A stretch of 64,000 nucleotides of DNA from UBA8296 sp031581145 (GCA_031581145.1 JAVLBP010000004.1:1-64000); one strand, 5' to 3'; positions 26,512 through 35,090 are shown, counted from the stretch's first letter. The notes: generated from the sequence alone by a model not told the origin. A program made the numbers and translations.

Positions 26512-26547
26512 ATCTGCCTGTAAATTCTATCTGTAAATCTCTGCTTG
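26509..26547. repeat. Stop-anchored repeat after DUF429 gene, three units
   Basis: Units TAAATCTGCCTG (26509), TAAATTCTATCTG (26521) and TAAATCTCTGCTTG (26534), of 12, 13 and 14 bp. The first TAA is the real stop codon of the gene; each further unit opens with another TAA. Confidence 0.85.
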
Positions 26548-26561
26548 TCTACTCTTGCCGA

Positions 26562-28022
26562 TTAATCTTGGCTCGTATCAATGAGCTTTAAATGCTTCTC
26601 GAGACGGTTCAACCCATGGAATGCTGCCAAGCGGTAAGCTTCACTAAAGGTTGGATAATTCATCACAGACTGTGTGAAGTAGTCGATCGTCCCGCCATTT
26701 CCCATGACCGACTGCCCAGTGTGAATCAAATCTGTGGCGTGTTCGCCAAGAATATGCACGCCCAGCAGTTTGTGACTTGTTTTCTCAAATACAAGTTTTA
26801 AGACCCCCAGTTCGGTCCTTGATACATCAGCCTGAGTCACTTTTTTATACTTTGCCCGTCCTACGGCAACATCAAAGCCTCGCGCATGAGCTTCTTCTTC
26901 TGTAAGCCCAACGCCAGCGATTTCGGGGATAGAGTAAATCCCGTATGGAACCAACTGATTTTGCTCAGCATTAAACGCCTCATCCCCTTGCATATGACAA
27001 GCAGCCAGGTAGCCTTGGACAAAAGAAGCAGAGGCAAAAGAGGTTGTTCCCACGACATCGCCAGCGGCATAAATGGTGGGCTCGGCTGTTTGATACCCCT
27101 CATTGACCACAATCGCCCCTTTCTCATCAAGCTCAACACCCACATGCTCAAGTCCCAGACCCTCTGTATTTGGAATCGTAGAGCCAGCATGCAACACGAG
27201 ATCTGTTTCTAGGATTTGAAGGCGATCAAGGTCTGGTTCACTATGAAAGCCAACCTCAGTGCAGTTACGAAGTGGGTTTTTGGTAATGTGATCGATTGTA
27301 GCAGAGGTGAACAAACGTATGTCCAGGTGATCGAGTACCCTGCGCATCTCTTTTTTAATCCGACGATCCAGAAACGACAAGAGCTCAGGTTTGCCACACA
27401 GAATCGCCACATGTGTCCCTAAAGAGGCAAAAATTGTCGCAAACTCGTACGCATTCACTGTATTACCAACGATGGTAAGTCGGCGTGGGATATGAGTAAG
27501 GGTAAGGATAGACCGGATATCCAGGACGGTGGTGCCGTTCAGCTCAAATGTCTTGGGTAAGGGCTGTCGACTACCCGTGGCAAGGAAAATATGGGTTGCT
27601 TGAAGTGTAGACTTGCTGCCGTCAGCATGGGTGACCTCAAGAGTCTGTGGATCCTTCAATGTGCCGTGTCCTCGGATGATTTGGACGTCGTATCCCTCCA
27701 AATCGTCCATGATTTTCTGCCCTTTGGACTCAAGAATGGATGATTTATACTGAATGAGGTCTTCCATCTGAAAACGCTCAAACGGTTTTCGCCCTTTTTC
27801 GTCTCCAAACTGATTATGAAACTTGAAAATGGTTTTGGCTGCTTCCTTTAAAGCCTTGCTGGGAACTGTACCTGTATGGATCCACGTCCCTCCTAACTCA
27901 TCACGTTGAGCTTCCACCACAACCACACGTTGATTCATTTTAGCTGCTTGAACAGCGCATGAGTACCCTGCAGGCCCACTTCCCAGGACAATGAGATCAT
28001 AATGATTGGAAGAAGTGGACAT
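26562..28022 (-). CDS. sthA: SthA-like flavoprotein (soluble transhydrogenase family), altered motifs
   Basis: 486 residues from the ATG at 28022. It aligns along its length with soluble pyridine nucleotide transhydrogenase: FAD motif LIVLGSGPAGYSCAVQAAKM, GTVPSKAL, ATGSRQP, AAGDVVGTTSFASASFVQGY, IYSIPEIAGVGLTEEEA and NYPTFSEAYRLAAFHGLNRL. Two key sites differ: the position equivalent to the Cys of GGGCTHWGTIPSKAL is Trp (GGTWIHTGTVPSKAL), and the NAD(P)H Rossmann loop reads IVGNTVNAYEFA without its usual glycines. Activity as a transhydrogenase is therefore uncertain. An in-frame start at 28088 would run into a 12-bp repeat. Confidence 0.72.
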   Translation of the reverse strand: MSTSSNHYDLIVLGSGPAGYSCAVQAAKMNQRVVVVEAQRDELGGTWIHTGTVPSKALKEAAKTIFKFHNQFGDEKGRKPFERFQMEDLIQYKSSILESKGQKIMDDLEGYDVQIIRGHGTLKDPQTLEVTHADGSKSTLQATHIFLATGSRQPLPKTFELNGTTVLDIRSILTLTHIPRRLTIVGNTVNAYEFATIFASLGTHVAILCGKPELLSFLDRRIKKEMRRVLDHLDIRLFTSATIDHITKNPLRNCTEVGFHSEPDLDRLQILETDLVLHAGSTIPNTEGLGLEHVGVELDEKGAIVVNEGYQTAEPTIYAAGDVVGTTSFASASFVQGYLAACHMQGDEAFNAEQNQLVPYGIYSIPEIAGVGLTEEEAHARGFDVAVGRAKYKKVTQADVSRTELGVLKLVFEKTSHKLLGVHILGEHATDLIHTGQSVMGNGGTIDYFTQSVMNYPTFSEAYRLAAFHGLNRLEKHLKLIDTSQD

Positions 28023-28066
28023 ATTTTGAGTGTTTGTGAATGCTTTTGGATACGTCTTGTCAGCAA

Positions 28067-28126
28067 GCTGTGACGAATGCTGAGACAAATGCTGAGACTG
28101 AAGCTATGAACGAAGCTGTGACTGCC
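28067..28126. repeat. Degenerate 12-bp tandem repeat, five units, upstream of sthA
   Basis: GCTGTGACGAAT (28067), GCTGAGACAAAT (28079), GCTGAGACTGAA (28091), GCTATGAACGAA (28103) and GCTGTGACTGCC (28115). All five keep a 12-bp register. It occupies the region between the likely sthA start and the sod promoter region, so it may lie in the 5' leader of sthA. Confidence 0.88.
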
Positions 28127-28224
28127 GTCATGCAGCATTTAATAAGATAAGGGAACGTGGACAACTTGACATCCGTTTTTTACATTATCAACAAGCATAA
28201 AATACAATTCAAAAATCTAAAGTT

Positions 28225-28833
28225 ATGGCGTTTACTCTCCCCGACCTTCCGTATTCATATGATGCATTAGAGCCGCATTTTGATGCGAAAACCATGGAAA
28301 TTCACCATACAAAGCACCACGCTGGCTATGCCACTAAGGTGAGTGCAGCTCTTGAAGGACACAAACTGGCAGAAAAGCCCATCGAGGACGTATTACAAAA
28401 CCTTGATAGTGTTGACGCATCCATTCGACAAGGTGTGATTAACAATGGGGGTGGATATGCCAATCACAATTTGTTTTGGACCATTCTTTCACCCAATGGA
28501 TCGGGCTCACCCGCTGGATCTTTGGCTGAGGCGATTGATGCTGAATTTGGATCATTTGATGCTTTTAAAGAGGCCTTTTCCAATGCTGCAGCGACACGTT
28601 TTGGGTCGGGATGGGCATGGCTCGTTGTCGATGGACAAGGCAAACTTCATGTCACCTCAACCGCGAACCAAGATAGCCCACTCATGGATGGACTTACACC
28701 TATCCTTGGTCTTGATGTTTGGGAGCATGCCTACTACCTCCATTACCAAAATCGCCGACCTGACTATGTTGCCGCGTTTTGGAATGTTGTGAATTGGGAG
28801 CAAGTCCAGGCATACTACGACGCTGCGCTCTAA
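28225..28833 (+). CDS. Superoxide dismutase (Fe/Mn family)
   Basis: 202 residues, normal length. The metal ligands are visible: His27 in MEIHHTKHH, the His in YANHNLFW, and Asp/His in LDVWEHAYYLHYQNRRPDYVAAFWNVVNW. It converts superoxide to hydrogen peroxide and oxygen in the cytoplasm; no signal peptide. Iron and manganese use cannot be separated by eye. It stands alone, 200 bp from the divergent sthA. Confidence 0.95.
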   Translation: MAFTLPDLPYSYDALEPHFDAKTMEIHHTKHHAGYATKVSAALEGHKLAEKPIEDVLQNLDSVDASIRQGVINNGGGYANHNLFWTILSPNGSGSPAGSLAEAIDAEFGSFDAFKEAFSNAAATRFGSGWAWLVVDGQGKLHVTSTANQDSPLMDGLTPILGLDVWEHAYYLHYQNRRPDYVAAFWNVVNWEQVQAYYDAAL

Positions 28834-28880
28834 ACACGCTTACGGCTGTAGCACGAGTGCAAACCTAGAAGAGTACCCAC

Positions 28881-28918
28881 CTGACAGGACTTCTATTTTC
28901 TGATAGAGCATCTATTTT
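28881..28918. repeat. 19-bp tandem duplication across a lipoprotein stop codon
   Basis: CTGACAGGACTTCTATTTT (28881-28899) and CTGATAGAGCATCTATTTT (28900-28918) are adjacent and match at 14 or more of 19 positions. The right copy contains the TAG stop of the minus-strand lipoprotein gene; the left copy repeats that TAG in register. Confidence 0.85.
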
Positions 28919-29799
28919 AGGGTGAACCAAACTTCTGTCTCGCCAAGTGAACGTCGTATGGCAGGTCCTTGGTCTGATGGGGTGCGACGTCTGGGTTGAC
29001 GCCCATTGCGCCCCTGACCATACCCTCCATATCCATAGCCTCCACGCCCAACGCCTTGCCCAACTCTTGATGAGGGTTGAGTGATATCCTCATCATTCCG
29101 AAACACAAACATAGGTGGCTCGATGGCAATCCCCATGATGAGCTCCCCCGTCTCCACTTGGAACGGTGCTGTGCGGTTCAGCGGAATTTTCCACTCCAAA
29201 GACAGCCCAGTTTTCACTGTGTCCAATCCCATGACTGTGCCTTCAGATTGTACCATCGATAATGGGACATTGGCAGCGTCTTGGCTCGATTTTTTATCGT
29301 ATTTCTCCTTGAGTGTGGCGGTTTCATAAATCCTGGGTTCACTTGCTCGGAGTTGATCTATATTTTCTTTCTTGCCAAGCCATTCTTTATCTCGTAAAAA
29401 ATCGTCGTAAAAACCAGGGTTATCCCTCAGCAAATTAAACGTACCCGAAGGATAGGTTACGCCGCGAGCTTTTGGATTCTCTTTGTTTGAGCTCAAATAG
29501 AGGGTGAGTCCCGAGCGTTTTATGGCTTCCTGAAGGAAGGGGCTGGCAACGTTGACATACACATAGAGAATATCTTCCGTGGTGTTTTTGGAGGCATAGA
29601 TGTGGAACCGGTCATCCATGAGCAATCGAGTGGACTCCAGATCCCATTCTGTTGGCTCACCATCCATGGTCATGGACGAATTCATGGTGGATAGCGACGC
29701 TGTGTATTTACTTCCCGAGCACCCCGAAGATCCTAGCACAAGAATGGCTAGAGCTAGGGATTGCCAAAGAAACGAGATTGTGAGGTTTTTTGGTTTCAT
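28912..29799 (-). CDS. Lipoprotein of unknown function, possible CBM9-like fold
   Basis: 295 residues. A signal peptide ends LVLGSSGC, giving a lipidated Cys at about residue 27. The mature part begins SMTMDGEPTEWD, an arrangement seen in CBM9-like sugar-binding modules (a small MDG..EW motif at the domain start), and includes LEWKIPLNRTAPFQVETGELIMGIAIEPP. Near the C-terminus is a Gly/Tyr-rich stretch (GRGGYGYGGYGQGRNG). I do not recognise a specific function. Outer-membrane or periplasmic attachment is likely. Confidence 0.6.
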   Translation of the reverse strand: MKPKNLTISFLWQSLALAILVLGSSGCSGSKYTASLSTMNSSMTMDGEPTEWDLESTRLLMDDRFHIYASKNTTEDILYVYVNVASPFLQEAIKRSGLTLYLSSNKENPKARGVTYPSGTFNLLRDNPGFYDDFLRDKEWLGKKENIDQLRASEPRIYETATLKEKYDKKSSQDAANVPLSMVQSEGTVMGLDTVKTGLSLEWKIPLNRTAPFQVETGELIMGIAIEPPMFVFRNDEDITQPSSRVGQGVGRGGYGYGGYGQGRNGRQPRRRTPSDQGPAIRRSLGETEVWFTLK

Positions 29800-29919
29800 A
29801 GGTACAAAATCTTCATTTTTGAGTAGTTTTCATATGGATATGATCGATTGCTCGAAGATGAATTCTCTCCGAAGCACCAACATCTAATTACCAACCTTTA
29901 AACACTTAGGATTACCGTT

Positions 29920-30369
29920 ATGCAATTTGGTTTTGGCATGGGCCCTGACACCGCGTGGATGCGCGAAGAACTCACCACACAAGGTGTAAAAGAATGTACG
30001 ACACCAGAAGAGGTTGACGCGGCGTTTAAAGAAGCGGAAAAAGGGACAACACTTCTTGTGATTAATAGCGTTTGTGGTTGCGCGGCTGGCAATGCTCGCC
30101 CTGGATTGAAGATTGCGCTCGATCACTGCGATACTCATCCCGATAGAATGTTTACGGTTTTTGCAGGTCAAGACAAAGAAGCCACAGCCCATGCACGGGC
30201 AAAATTTGCTGATTATCCCCCGTCATCACCTGCGTTCGCCTATTTTGTGGATGGTGAAATTAAAGCGATGATTCCTCGTCACAGAATTGAAGGTCGCACG
30301 GCAGAGCAAGTTGCCGAAGATCTCAAAATGGTCTTTGAGGGCTTGAAAAGTGAGCAACCCGTCGGGTAA
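29920..30369 (+). CDS. BrxA/BrxB family bacilliredoxin
   Basis: 149 residues. The thioredoxin-like fold carries the CGC active site in VINSVCGCAAGNARPG (about 50-65), as in BrxA/BrxB, which remove bacillithiol from proteins. Many Bacteroidota have this family. The protein length and the N-terminal DTAWMREELTTQGVKECTTPEEV fit. The next gene starts within its last 20 bp. Confidence 0.9.
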   Translation: MQFGFGMGPDTAWMREELTTQGVKECTTPEEVDAAFKEAEKGTTLLVINSVCGCAAGNARPGLKIALDHCDTHPDRMFTVFAGQDKEATAHARAKFADYPPSSPAFAYFVDGEIKAMIPRHRIEGRTAEQVAEDLKMVFEGLKSEQPVG

Positions 30370-31687
30370 AACGTACCCTGTAGCGCTGATTGTCATCACC
30401 TCCCTCTTTTTTATGTGGGGGTTCATAACGGTATTGGTCGATGCGCTTATCCCACGACTCAAAGAAATTTTTGAGCTAACCTATTTCCAGGCAGGTCTCA
30501 TACAGTTCTCCTTCTTTACGGCCTATTTTGTCTTTTCGATACCTGGTGGGGGTCTCATATCACGGATTGGATACAAGCGAGGCGTCGTTGTTGGGTTGTT
30601 GACGATGGCTGTGGGTTGTTTGTTGTTTATCCCAGCAGCTGGGCTGCGAGTGTTTCCTATCTTTTTGCTTGCCATGTTTGTGCTCGCTGCAGGGATTACG
30701 TTGTTGCAAGTAGCGGCCAATCCTTATGTCAATACCTTAGGCCCGGAAGAGTCGGCGGCCTCTCGTCTTAATTTGAGCCAAGCCTTCAACTCGCTGGGTA
30801 CAACGATTGCGCCGCTGATTGGAGCTGCGTATTTGCTTGGCGATGTGGTGGCGTCTCCCGAGGAGGTGGCCTCCATGACAGACGCTGCAAAACAGGCATA
30901 TGTGGAGGCTGAAGCCATGGCCGTGCGGCAACCTTTTACGGTGATTGCAGGTGTTTTGGCATTGTTGGCGGGTGTGTTTGCTGTGTTCAAACTCCCACGC
31001 ATTCTAGATGATGGCCAAGAGGGCATGTCTGGGTATATCGATACCCTTCGTACGCCCCACGTATTGTTTGGTGCCCTTGCGATCTTTGTCTATGTCGGTG
31101 CAGAGGTCTCGATCGGGAGTTATTTGGTTAATTATTTCTTAGAGATTGATGTTCAATCGATTGTGGACGGGAATCCTTGGATGGGTACGCTTGCAGGGAC
31201 GCTATCAGGAAATGACCCTTCAACGATTCCAGCAGCCCGATTAGCGGGCACCTTTGTGGTGTTTTATTGGGGTGGCGCCATGGTGGGTCGCTTCTTTGGC
31301 TCCGCGCTGCAGTTATTTATTCGCCCGGGCACGTTACTGGCAACCTATGCCTTGGTGAATGTGAGCCTTCTTGGTGTGACTATTGTGACGTCAGGTGCTG
31401 TGTCAATGTGGACAGTCCTGAGTATTGGACTCTTTAACTCGATTATGTTTCCAACCATTTTTTCCCTTGGCATTGCGAAGCTAGGCAATCGAACAGCCCA
31501 AGGCTCAGGGATTTTATGTACCGCTATTGTGGGGGGAGCTCTTATTCCTCCACTTTATGGCTGGGTTGCCGACATGTCGGGTGGCCTTGCATTGGCATTT
31601 ATCGTGCCCGCGTGCTGCTACCTCTACATTGCGTGGTATGGAGCAAAAGGCTCGACGATTAAGTCCATTAATTCACAAGCACCTTAA
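30350..31687 (+). CDS. FucP-type sugar MFS transporter
   Basis: 445 residues with about twelve membrane helices. It starts with GTG at 30350, 20 bp inside the preceding gene. The FucP-like pattern is seen in TSLFFMWGFITVLVDALIPRLKEIFELTYFQAGLIQFSFFTAYF and VAANPYVNTLGPEESAASRLNLSQAFNSLGTTIAPL, typical of proton-linked fucose/glucose/galactose carriers. The sugar is not determined. Its 3' end converges with mscS, overlapping by 4 bp. Confidence 0.87.
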   Translation: MSNPSGKTYPVALIVITSLFFMWGFITVLVDALIPRLKEIFELTYFQAGLIQFSFFTAYFVFSIPGGGLISRIGYKRGVVVGLLTMAVGCLLFIPAAGLRVFPIFLLAMFVLAAGITLLQVAANPYVNTLGPEESAASRLNLSQAFNSLGTTIAPLIGAAYLLGDVVASPEEVASMTDAAKQAYVEAEAMAVRQPFTVIAGVLALLAGVFAVFKLPRILDDGQEGMSGYIDTLRTPHVLFGALAIFVYVGAEVSIGSYLVNYFLEIDVQSIVDGNPWMGTLAGTLSGNDPSTIPAARLAGTFVVFYWGGAMVGRFFGSALQLFIRPGTLLATYALVNVSLLGVTIVTSGAVSMWTVLSIGLFNSIMFPTIFSLGIAKLGNRTAQGSGILCTAIVGGALIPPLYGWVADMSGGLALAFIVPACCYLYIAWYGAKGSTIKSINSQAP

Positions 31688-32922
31688 GGCGTTTTGGGCA
31701 TACTTTCTACGTGTAGCGTCTGCGTGGGAAACGCAAATTCAACACCCAACTCCTCTCCCAATTTCATCACATTCATCAAAAACCTATGCCGTGAAGAGAG
31801 TTCTTCAGTCCACGTTTTCACGTCGAAGAAAATATTAACAAGTATATCAAGACTGTAGGCCCCCATATTATTGAAGTGAACCTCATGGGAATCATCCCAG
31901 ATATCAGGAGATTCATCTACAATCTTTCGAACGCCCTCCACAAAAGACTGAATTTTATCGGTTGGGGTATCATAGGTCAGGCCAATATTGGTACGGAAGC
32001 GACGAACCTGCCGACGACCTAAATTATCGATATCAAGATCCGCAAGTTTTGCGTTTGACATCGTGACCTGTGAGTTGTAAAACGTCCGAATACGTGACGA
32101 CCGAAACCCAACTTCCTCGACAGTGCCTTCGACTCCTCCAGCAGAAATGACATCACCCACTTGAAATGGACGATCAAGAAACAGTGTGATAGATCCAAAA
32201 AAGTTGGCCAGTGTATTTTGAGCCGCAAGAGCAAAGGCTAGACCCCCAAGGCCCAGTCCAGCAATGAGGCTTGTAACGTTTACCCCATTATTCTGAAGGA
32301 TGAACAACACCCCAACGACAATGACAATGACTTGCACGGAGTTTCGAATCAAAGGAACAAGCTGATCATCAAACGAGCTCTCTGTTTTGGCAGTGTACTC
32401 TAAAGCGCGCTCTGCAATAAACTCGGTGAGACGATAGACCAAGACGATCGTTGCAATGGAGGCAAACACCGTGAGTACCTGAGTGAGTCGGTCGTTGAGC
32501 TCGGGATTAAGCTGAAGTAACGTGCTGGTAATGCTCAAGATGACAAACAATAGCCACCAACGGATCGGCTTTGCCATGGAGTCGACGAAGGCATCGGCCG
32601 TTCCATGGGTGAATCGTTTGAGAAATGGACGTATGTAACGGCTCACAAGGGCCTCAAAAAGCCATGAAAAGGTAGCTGCAATGACGACCCAAATAATCAA
32701 CGCTGCGAATTGCCATAATTCAAATCCAAAGACCTCTGTTCGAAAAAAAGACGGCAACGAATCTACCACCTGGACAACGGCGATTGAAAGAGTGGACTCT
32801 AATGGGTCTTGGAGGGCAGCGGCTTCTGCAGCAATCTCATCAACGGATGTCAATTCTACGGTTGAAACGTTGGAACTATCTGATGTTGTTGAAACTTGTG
32901 TTGAGTCTTGATCGTAGAACAT
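31684..32922 (-). CDS. Mechanosensitive ion channel, MscS family
   Basis: 412 residues. Several N-terminal membrane helices (from about 70) precede the pore-lining helix and beta domain: GLGLGGLAFALAAQNTLANFFGS followed by ITLFLDRPFQVGDVIS (about 228-265). The C-terminal cytoplasmic vestibule follows. It releases osmolytes on hypo-osmotic shock. Its ATG abuts a three-copy 29-bp repeat shared with the divergent hflK, so the repeat is probably part of both promoter regions. Confidence 0.9.
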   Translation of the reverse strand: MFYDQDSTQVSTTSDSSNVSTVELTSVDEIAAEAAALQDPLESTLSIAVVQVVDSLPSFFRTEVFGFELWQFAALIIWVVIAATFSWLFEALVSRYIRPFLKRFTHGTADAFVDSMAKPIRWWLLFVILSITSTLLQLNPELNDRLTQVLTVFASIATIVLVYRLTEFIAERALEYTAKTESSFDDQLVPLIRNSVQVIVIVVGVLFILQNNGVNVTSLIAGLGLGGLAFALAAQNTLANFFGSITLFLDRPFQVGDVISAGGVEGTVEEVGFRSSRIRTFYNSQVTMSNAKLADLDIDNLGRRQVRRFRTNIGLTYDTPTDKIQSFVEGVRKIVDESPDIWDDSHEVHFNNMGAYSLDILVNIFFDVKTWTEELSSRHRFLMNVMKLGEELGVEFAFPTQTLHVESMPKTP

Positions 32923-33009
32923 TGTATACTATGGGTCGAGGGCGTGTATGGTGTATACTATGGGTCGAGGGCGTGTATGGTGTATACTATGGGTCGAGGG
33001 CGTGTATGG
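32923..33009. repeat. 29-bp perfect tandem repeat, three copies, mscS-hflK gap
   Basis: Three identical 29-bp units at 32923-32951, 32952-32980 and 32981-33009. Each starts TGTATACTATGGG and ends GGGCGTGTATGG. Each contains the palindrome GTATAC within TATACTAT, which resembles a -10 element. The first unit touches the mscS start codon. Confidence 0.97.
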
Positions 33010-33015
33010 AATCAA

Positions 33016-33030
33016 TCGATGATTCATCGA
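33016..33030. promoter_or_regulatory. Dyad symmetry upstream of hflK
   Basis: TCGATGA (33016-33022) and TCATCGA (33024-33030) form a perfect inverted repeat with one central base. It lies between the 29-bp repeats and the hflK start, 27 bp before the ATG, a position where a repressor could act. The regulator is not known. Confidence 0.4.
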
Positions 33031-33056
33031 ATCAACGTCTGAAATGTAACATTCTT

Positions 33057-34133
33057 ATGGCAAATCAAAATAAAGGGGCTGCCCAAGGCACGCCAAGTTT
33101 TCAGGAAGCAATTCGTAATCTTACGGGGAACCTACGCAATGTAATCCTTGGAGGCACACTGATCTTGTTTGGATTCCAATCATTTTATACAGTCGGTGCT
33201 GAAGAAGTAGGCATCATCATGAGATTTGGAGAGTATATCCGAGCGGCTGAGTCGGGACTTCGCTTCAAAATTCCATTTGCAGAAACAGTCCGTATTGTAC
33301 CGGTTGAGCGTCAGTTAAAGCAAGAGTTCGGGTATCGTACGATACGAGCCGATGTGGAATCCACCTATCGTAAAGCAGGGTATGAAGGAGAGTCACTCAT
33401 GTTGACTGGAGATCTTAATCTTGCCGACGTGGAATGGGTCGTACAGTATCGTATTGCAGATCCTTTTATGTTTCTTTTTAAAGTGCGTAATGCAGAAGCT
33501 ACCCTACGAGATATGAGTGAATCAGCGATGCGACAGGTTGTGGGGGATCGCACAGTAAACGAGGTGTTGACAGTGGGTCGTGCGGAAGTGGCATTACGCG
33601 TACAAACTCTGCTGCAGGAGCTTTGCGACGAATATGAAATGGGGCTCCGTATTGAGCAGGTGGTCTTACAGGACATCAACCCACCGGATCCCGTGAAACC
33701 TTCTTTCAACGAGGTGAATGAGGCGCAACAGCAACGTGAAACGCTTGTCAACGAAGCCCTTGCGGACTACAACCGAGTGATTCCACGAGCCCGAGGGGAA
33801 GCCCAGCAGACTATTCAGCAAGCGGAAGGGTACTCGATTGATCGTGTGAACCGTGCCCAAGGAGAGGTCGCAAGTTTCAATGCTTTGTATAATGAATACA
33901 TCAAGGCACCTAGCATTACAAAAAAACGAATTTATTACGAGACTATGCAGGAGATCTTGCCAAGAGTCGGCAACAAAGTCATCGTTGATGAAAATGGAAA
34001 CAGCGTTTTGCCGTTGCTGCAACTGCAAAGTCAAGGATTGGGTATTAGTGGACCGACTAGCTCGACAAACAGTGACTCAAGATCGAGTGGATCTAATAGT
34101 ACTCCTTCCCAAGCAACAGGAGGTACACAATGA
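33057..34133 (+). CDS. hflK: HflK, membrane protease modulator (SPFH family)
   Basis: 358 residues from the ATG at 33057; a longer in-frame reading upstream would cross the mscS gene and the 29-bp repeats and is not credible. One N-terminal membrane span (about 24-46, LGGTLILFGFQSFYTVG) leads into the SPFH domain (EEVGIIMRFGEYIRAAESGLRFKIPFAE). A coiled-coil region follows (EVNEAQQQRETLVNEAL). HflK forms a large cage with HflC around the FtsH protease in the inner membrane. Its stop overlaps the hflC start by ATGA. Confidence 0.92.
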   Translation: MANQNKGAAQGTPSFQEAIRNLTGNLRNVILGGTLILFGFQSFYTVGAEEVGIIMRFGEYIRAAESGLRFKIPFAETVRIVPVERQLKQEFGYRTIRADVESTYRKAGYEGESLMLTGDLNLADVEWVVQYRIADPFMFLFKVRNAEATLRDMSESAMRQVVGDRTVNEVLTVGRAEVALRVQTLLQELCDEYEMGLRIEQVVLQDINPPDPVKPSFNEVNEAQQQRETLVNEALADYNRVIPRARGEAQQTIQQAEGYSIDRVNRAQGEVASFNALYNEYIKAPSITKKRIYYETMQEILPRVGNKVIVDENGNSVLPLLQLQSQGLGISGPTSSTNSDSRSSGSNSTPSQATGGTQ

Positions 34134-35077
34134 ATATAAGCCGCACAACAACCATTTTACTTTCCGTAATTCTCGGTGTCATTATTTTGGTATCCAACTC
34201 CTTATACGTCGTTGATGAAACACAACAGGTGGTCTTAACTCAATTTGGAGCCCCTGTTGGAGAGGCTGTGACCACGCCGGGTCTCAATTTTAAAGTGCCG
34301 TTTATCCAAGATGCCAACTACTTTGACAAACGGTATCTAGAATGGGATGGAGACCGCAATCAGGTCCCAACAAAAGACAAAAAATTTATCTTTGTCGATT
34401 CCTACGCACGCTGGCAAATTACCGATCCATTACAGTTTTTCCGTCGATTGGGCAACGAGCGTGGCGCACAATCTCGTCTTGATGACATTCTCGATGGGGA
34501 AACGCGCAATGCAGTGGCCAATCACGACTTGGACGAGCTCGTGCGTACTTCTAATCGTATACCCATAGCGGATGATGAAGTCTCAGAGTTACTCTCTGAC
34601 TCACTCGATACCATTCAAACGGGTCGAAATGCCATTCAGGATATCGTCCTGGAACTAGCCAATGAGCGAGCGTCTGATCTTGGTATTGAAGTCCTTGATT
34701 TTAGGTTTAAGCGCATTAATTATGTGGAGGAAGTACGCGTGACAGTGTATGATCGGATGGTTTCGGAGCGTAATCGAATTGCTGATCTGTTCCGATCGGA
34801 AGGACAAGGAGAGGCGTCACGAATCAATGGGGAAAAAGAGCGTGATCTACTTCAAATCCAATCAGAGGCATTCCGTGAGGCCAAAGAAATTCGAGGGGAT
34901 GGTGATGCTGAGGCAGCAGCCATTTTTAATGAGTCATACAATAAGTCACAGGCGGCCCGAGAGCTATACGATTTTACAAGAGCCATGGAAGCCTACAAGG
35001 TGGCATTTGACGAAAAGACAACGATCGTCATCTCAAGTGATAGTGAGTTCTACAAGTATCTTCAGAGTGTAGATTAA
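34130..35077 (+). CDS. hflC: HflC, membrane protease modulator (SPFH family)
   Basis: 315 residues. One N-terminal span (about 9-29) and the SPFH domain beginning VDETQQVVLTQFGAPVGEAVTTPGLNFKVPF. The C-terminal helix with RAMEAYKVAF and TTIVISSDSEFYKYL is characteristic of HflC. It acts as partner of HflK in control of FtsH. The start overlaps hflK by 4 bp, indicating coupled synthesis of the two subunits. Its stop codon lies in a duplicated 14-bp period. Confidence 0.94.
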   Translation: MNISRTTTILLSVILGVIILVSNSLYVVDETQQVVLTQFGAPVGEAVTTPGLNFKVPFIQDANYFDKRYLEWDGDRNQVPTKDKKFIFVDSYARWQITDPLQFFRRLGNERGAQSRLDDILDGETRNAVANHDLDELVRTSNRIPIADDEVSELLSDSLDTIQTGRNAIQDIVLELANERASDLGIEVLDFRFKRINYVEEVRVTVYDRMVSERNRIADLFRSEGQGEASRINGEKERDLLQIQSEAFREAKEIRGDGDAEAAAIFNESYNKSQAARELYDFTRAMEAYKVAFDEKTTIVISSDSEFYKYLQSVD

Positions 35078-35090
35078 ATAGTGTAGATTA
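35066..35090. repeat. 14-bp-period duplication across the hflC stop
   Basis: AGTGTAGATTA occurs at 35066-35076 and again at 35080-35090. The first copy contains the hflC stop (TAA at 35075-35077); the second reads on as TTATTC. Two copies, 11 identical bases in a 14-bp period. Confidence 0.88.

Noticed and set aside
28023..28088. Longer SthA start at 28088
   Set aside because: The additional 22 residues come partly from the degenerate 12-bp repeat and precede the conserved flavin motif by too much; the ATG at 28022 fits the family.
28140..28224. Sigma-70 promoter for superoxide dismutase from TTGACA near 28167
   Set aside because: No acceptable -10 element stands 16-18 bp downstream, and promoters in this group of bacteria often follow a different consensus.
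32784..33056. N-terminal extension of hflK by 91 codons
   Set aside because: It would be translated through the mscS coding region and the 29-bp repeats; HflK homology and the membrane anchor begin after the ATG at 33057.
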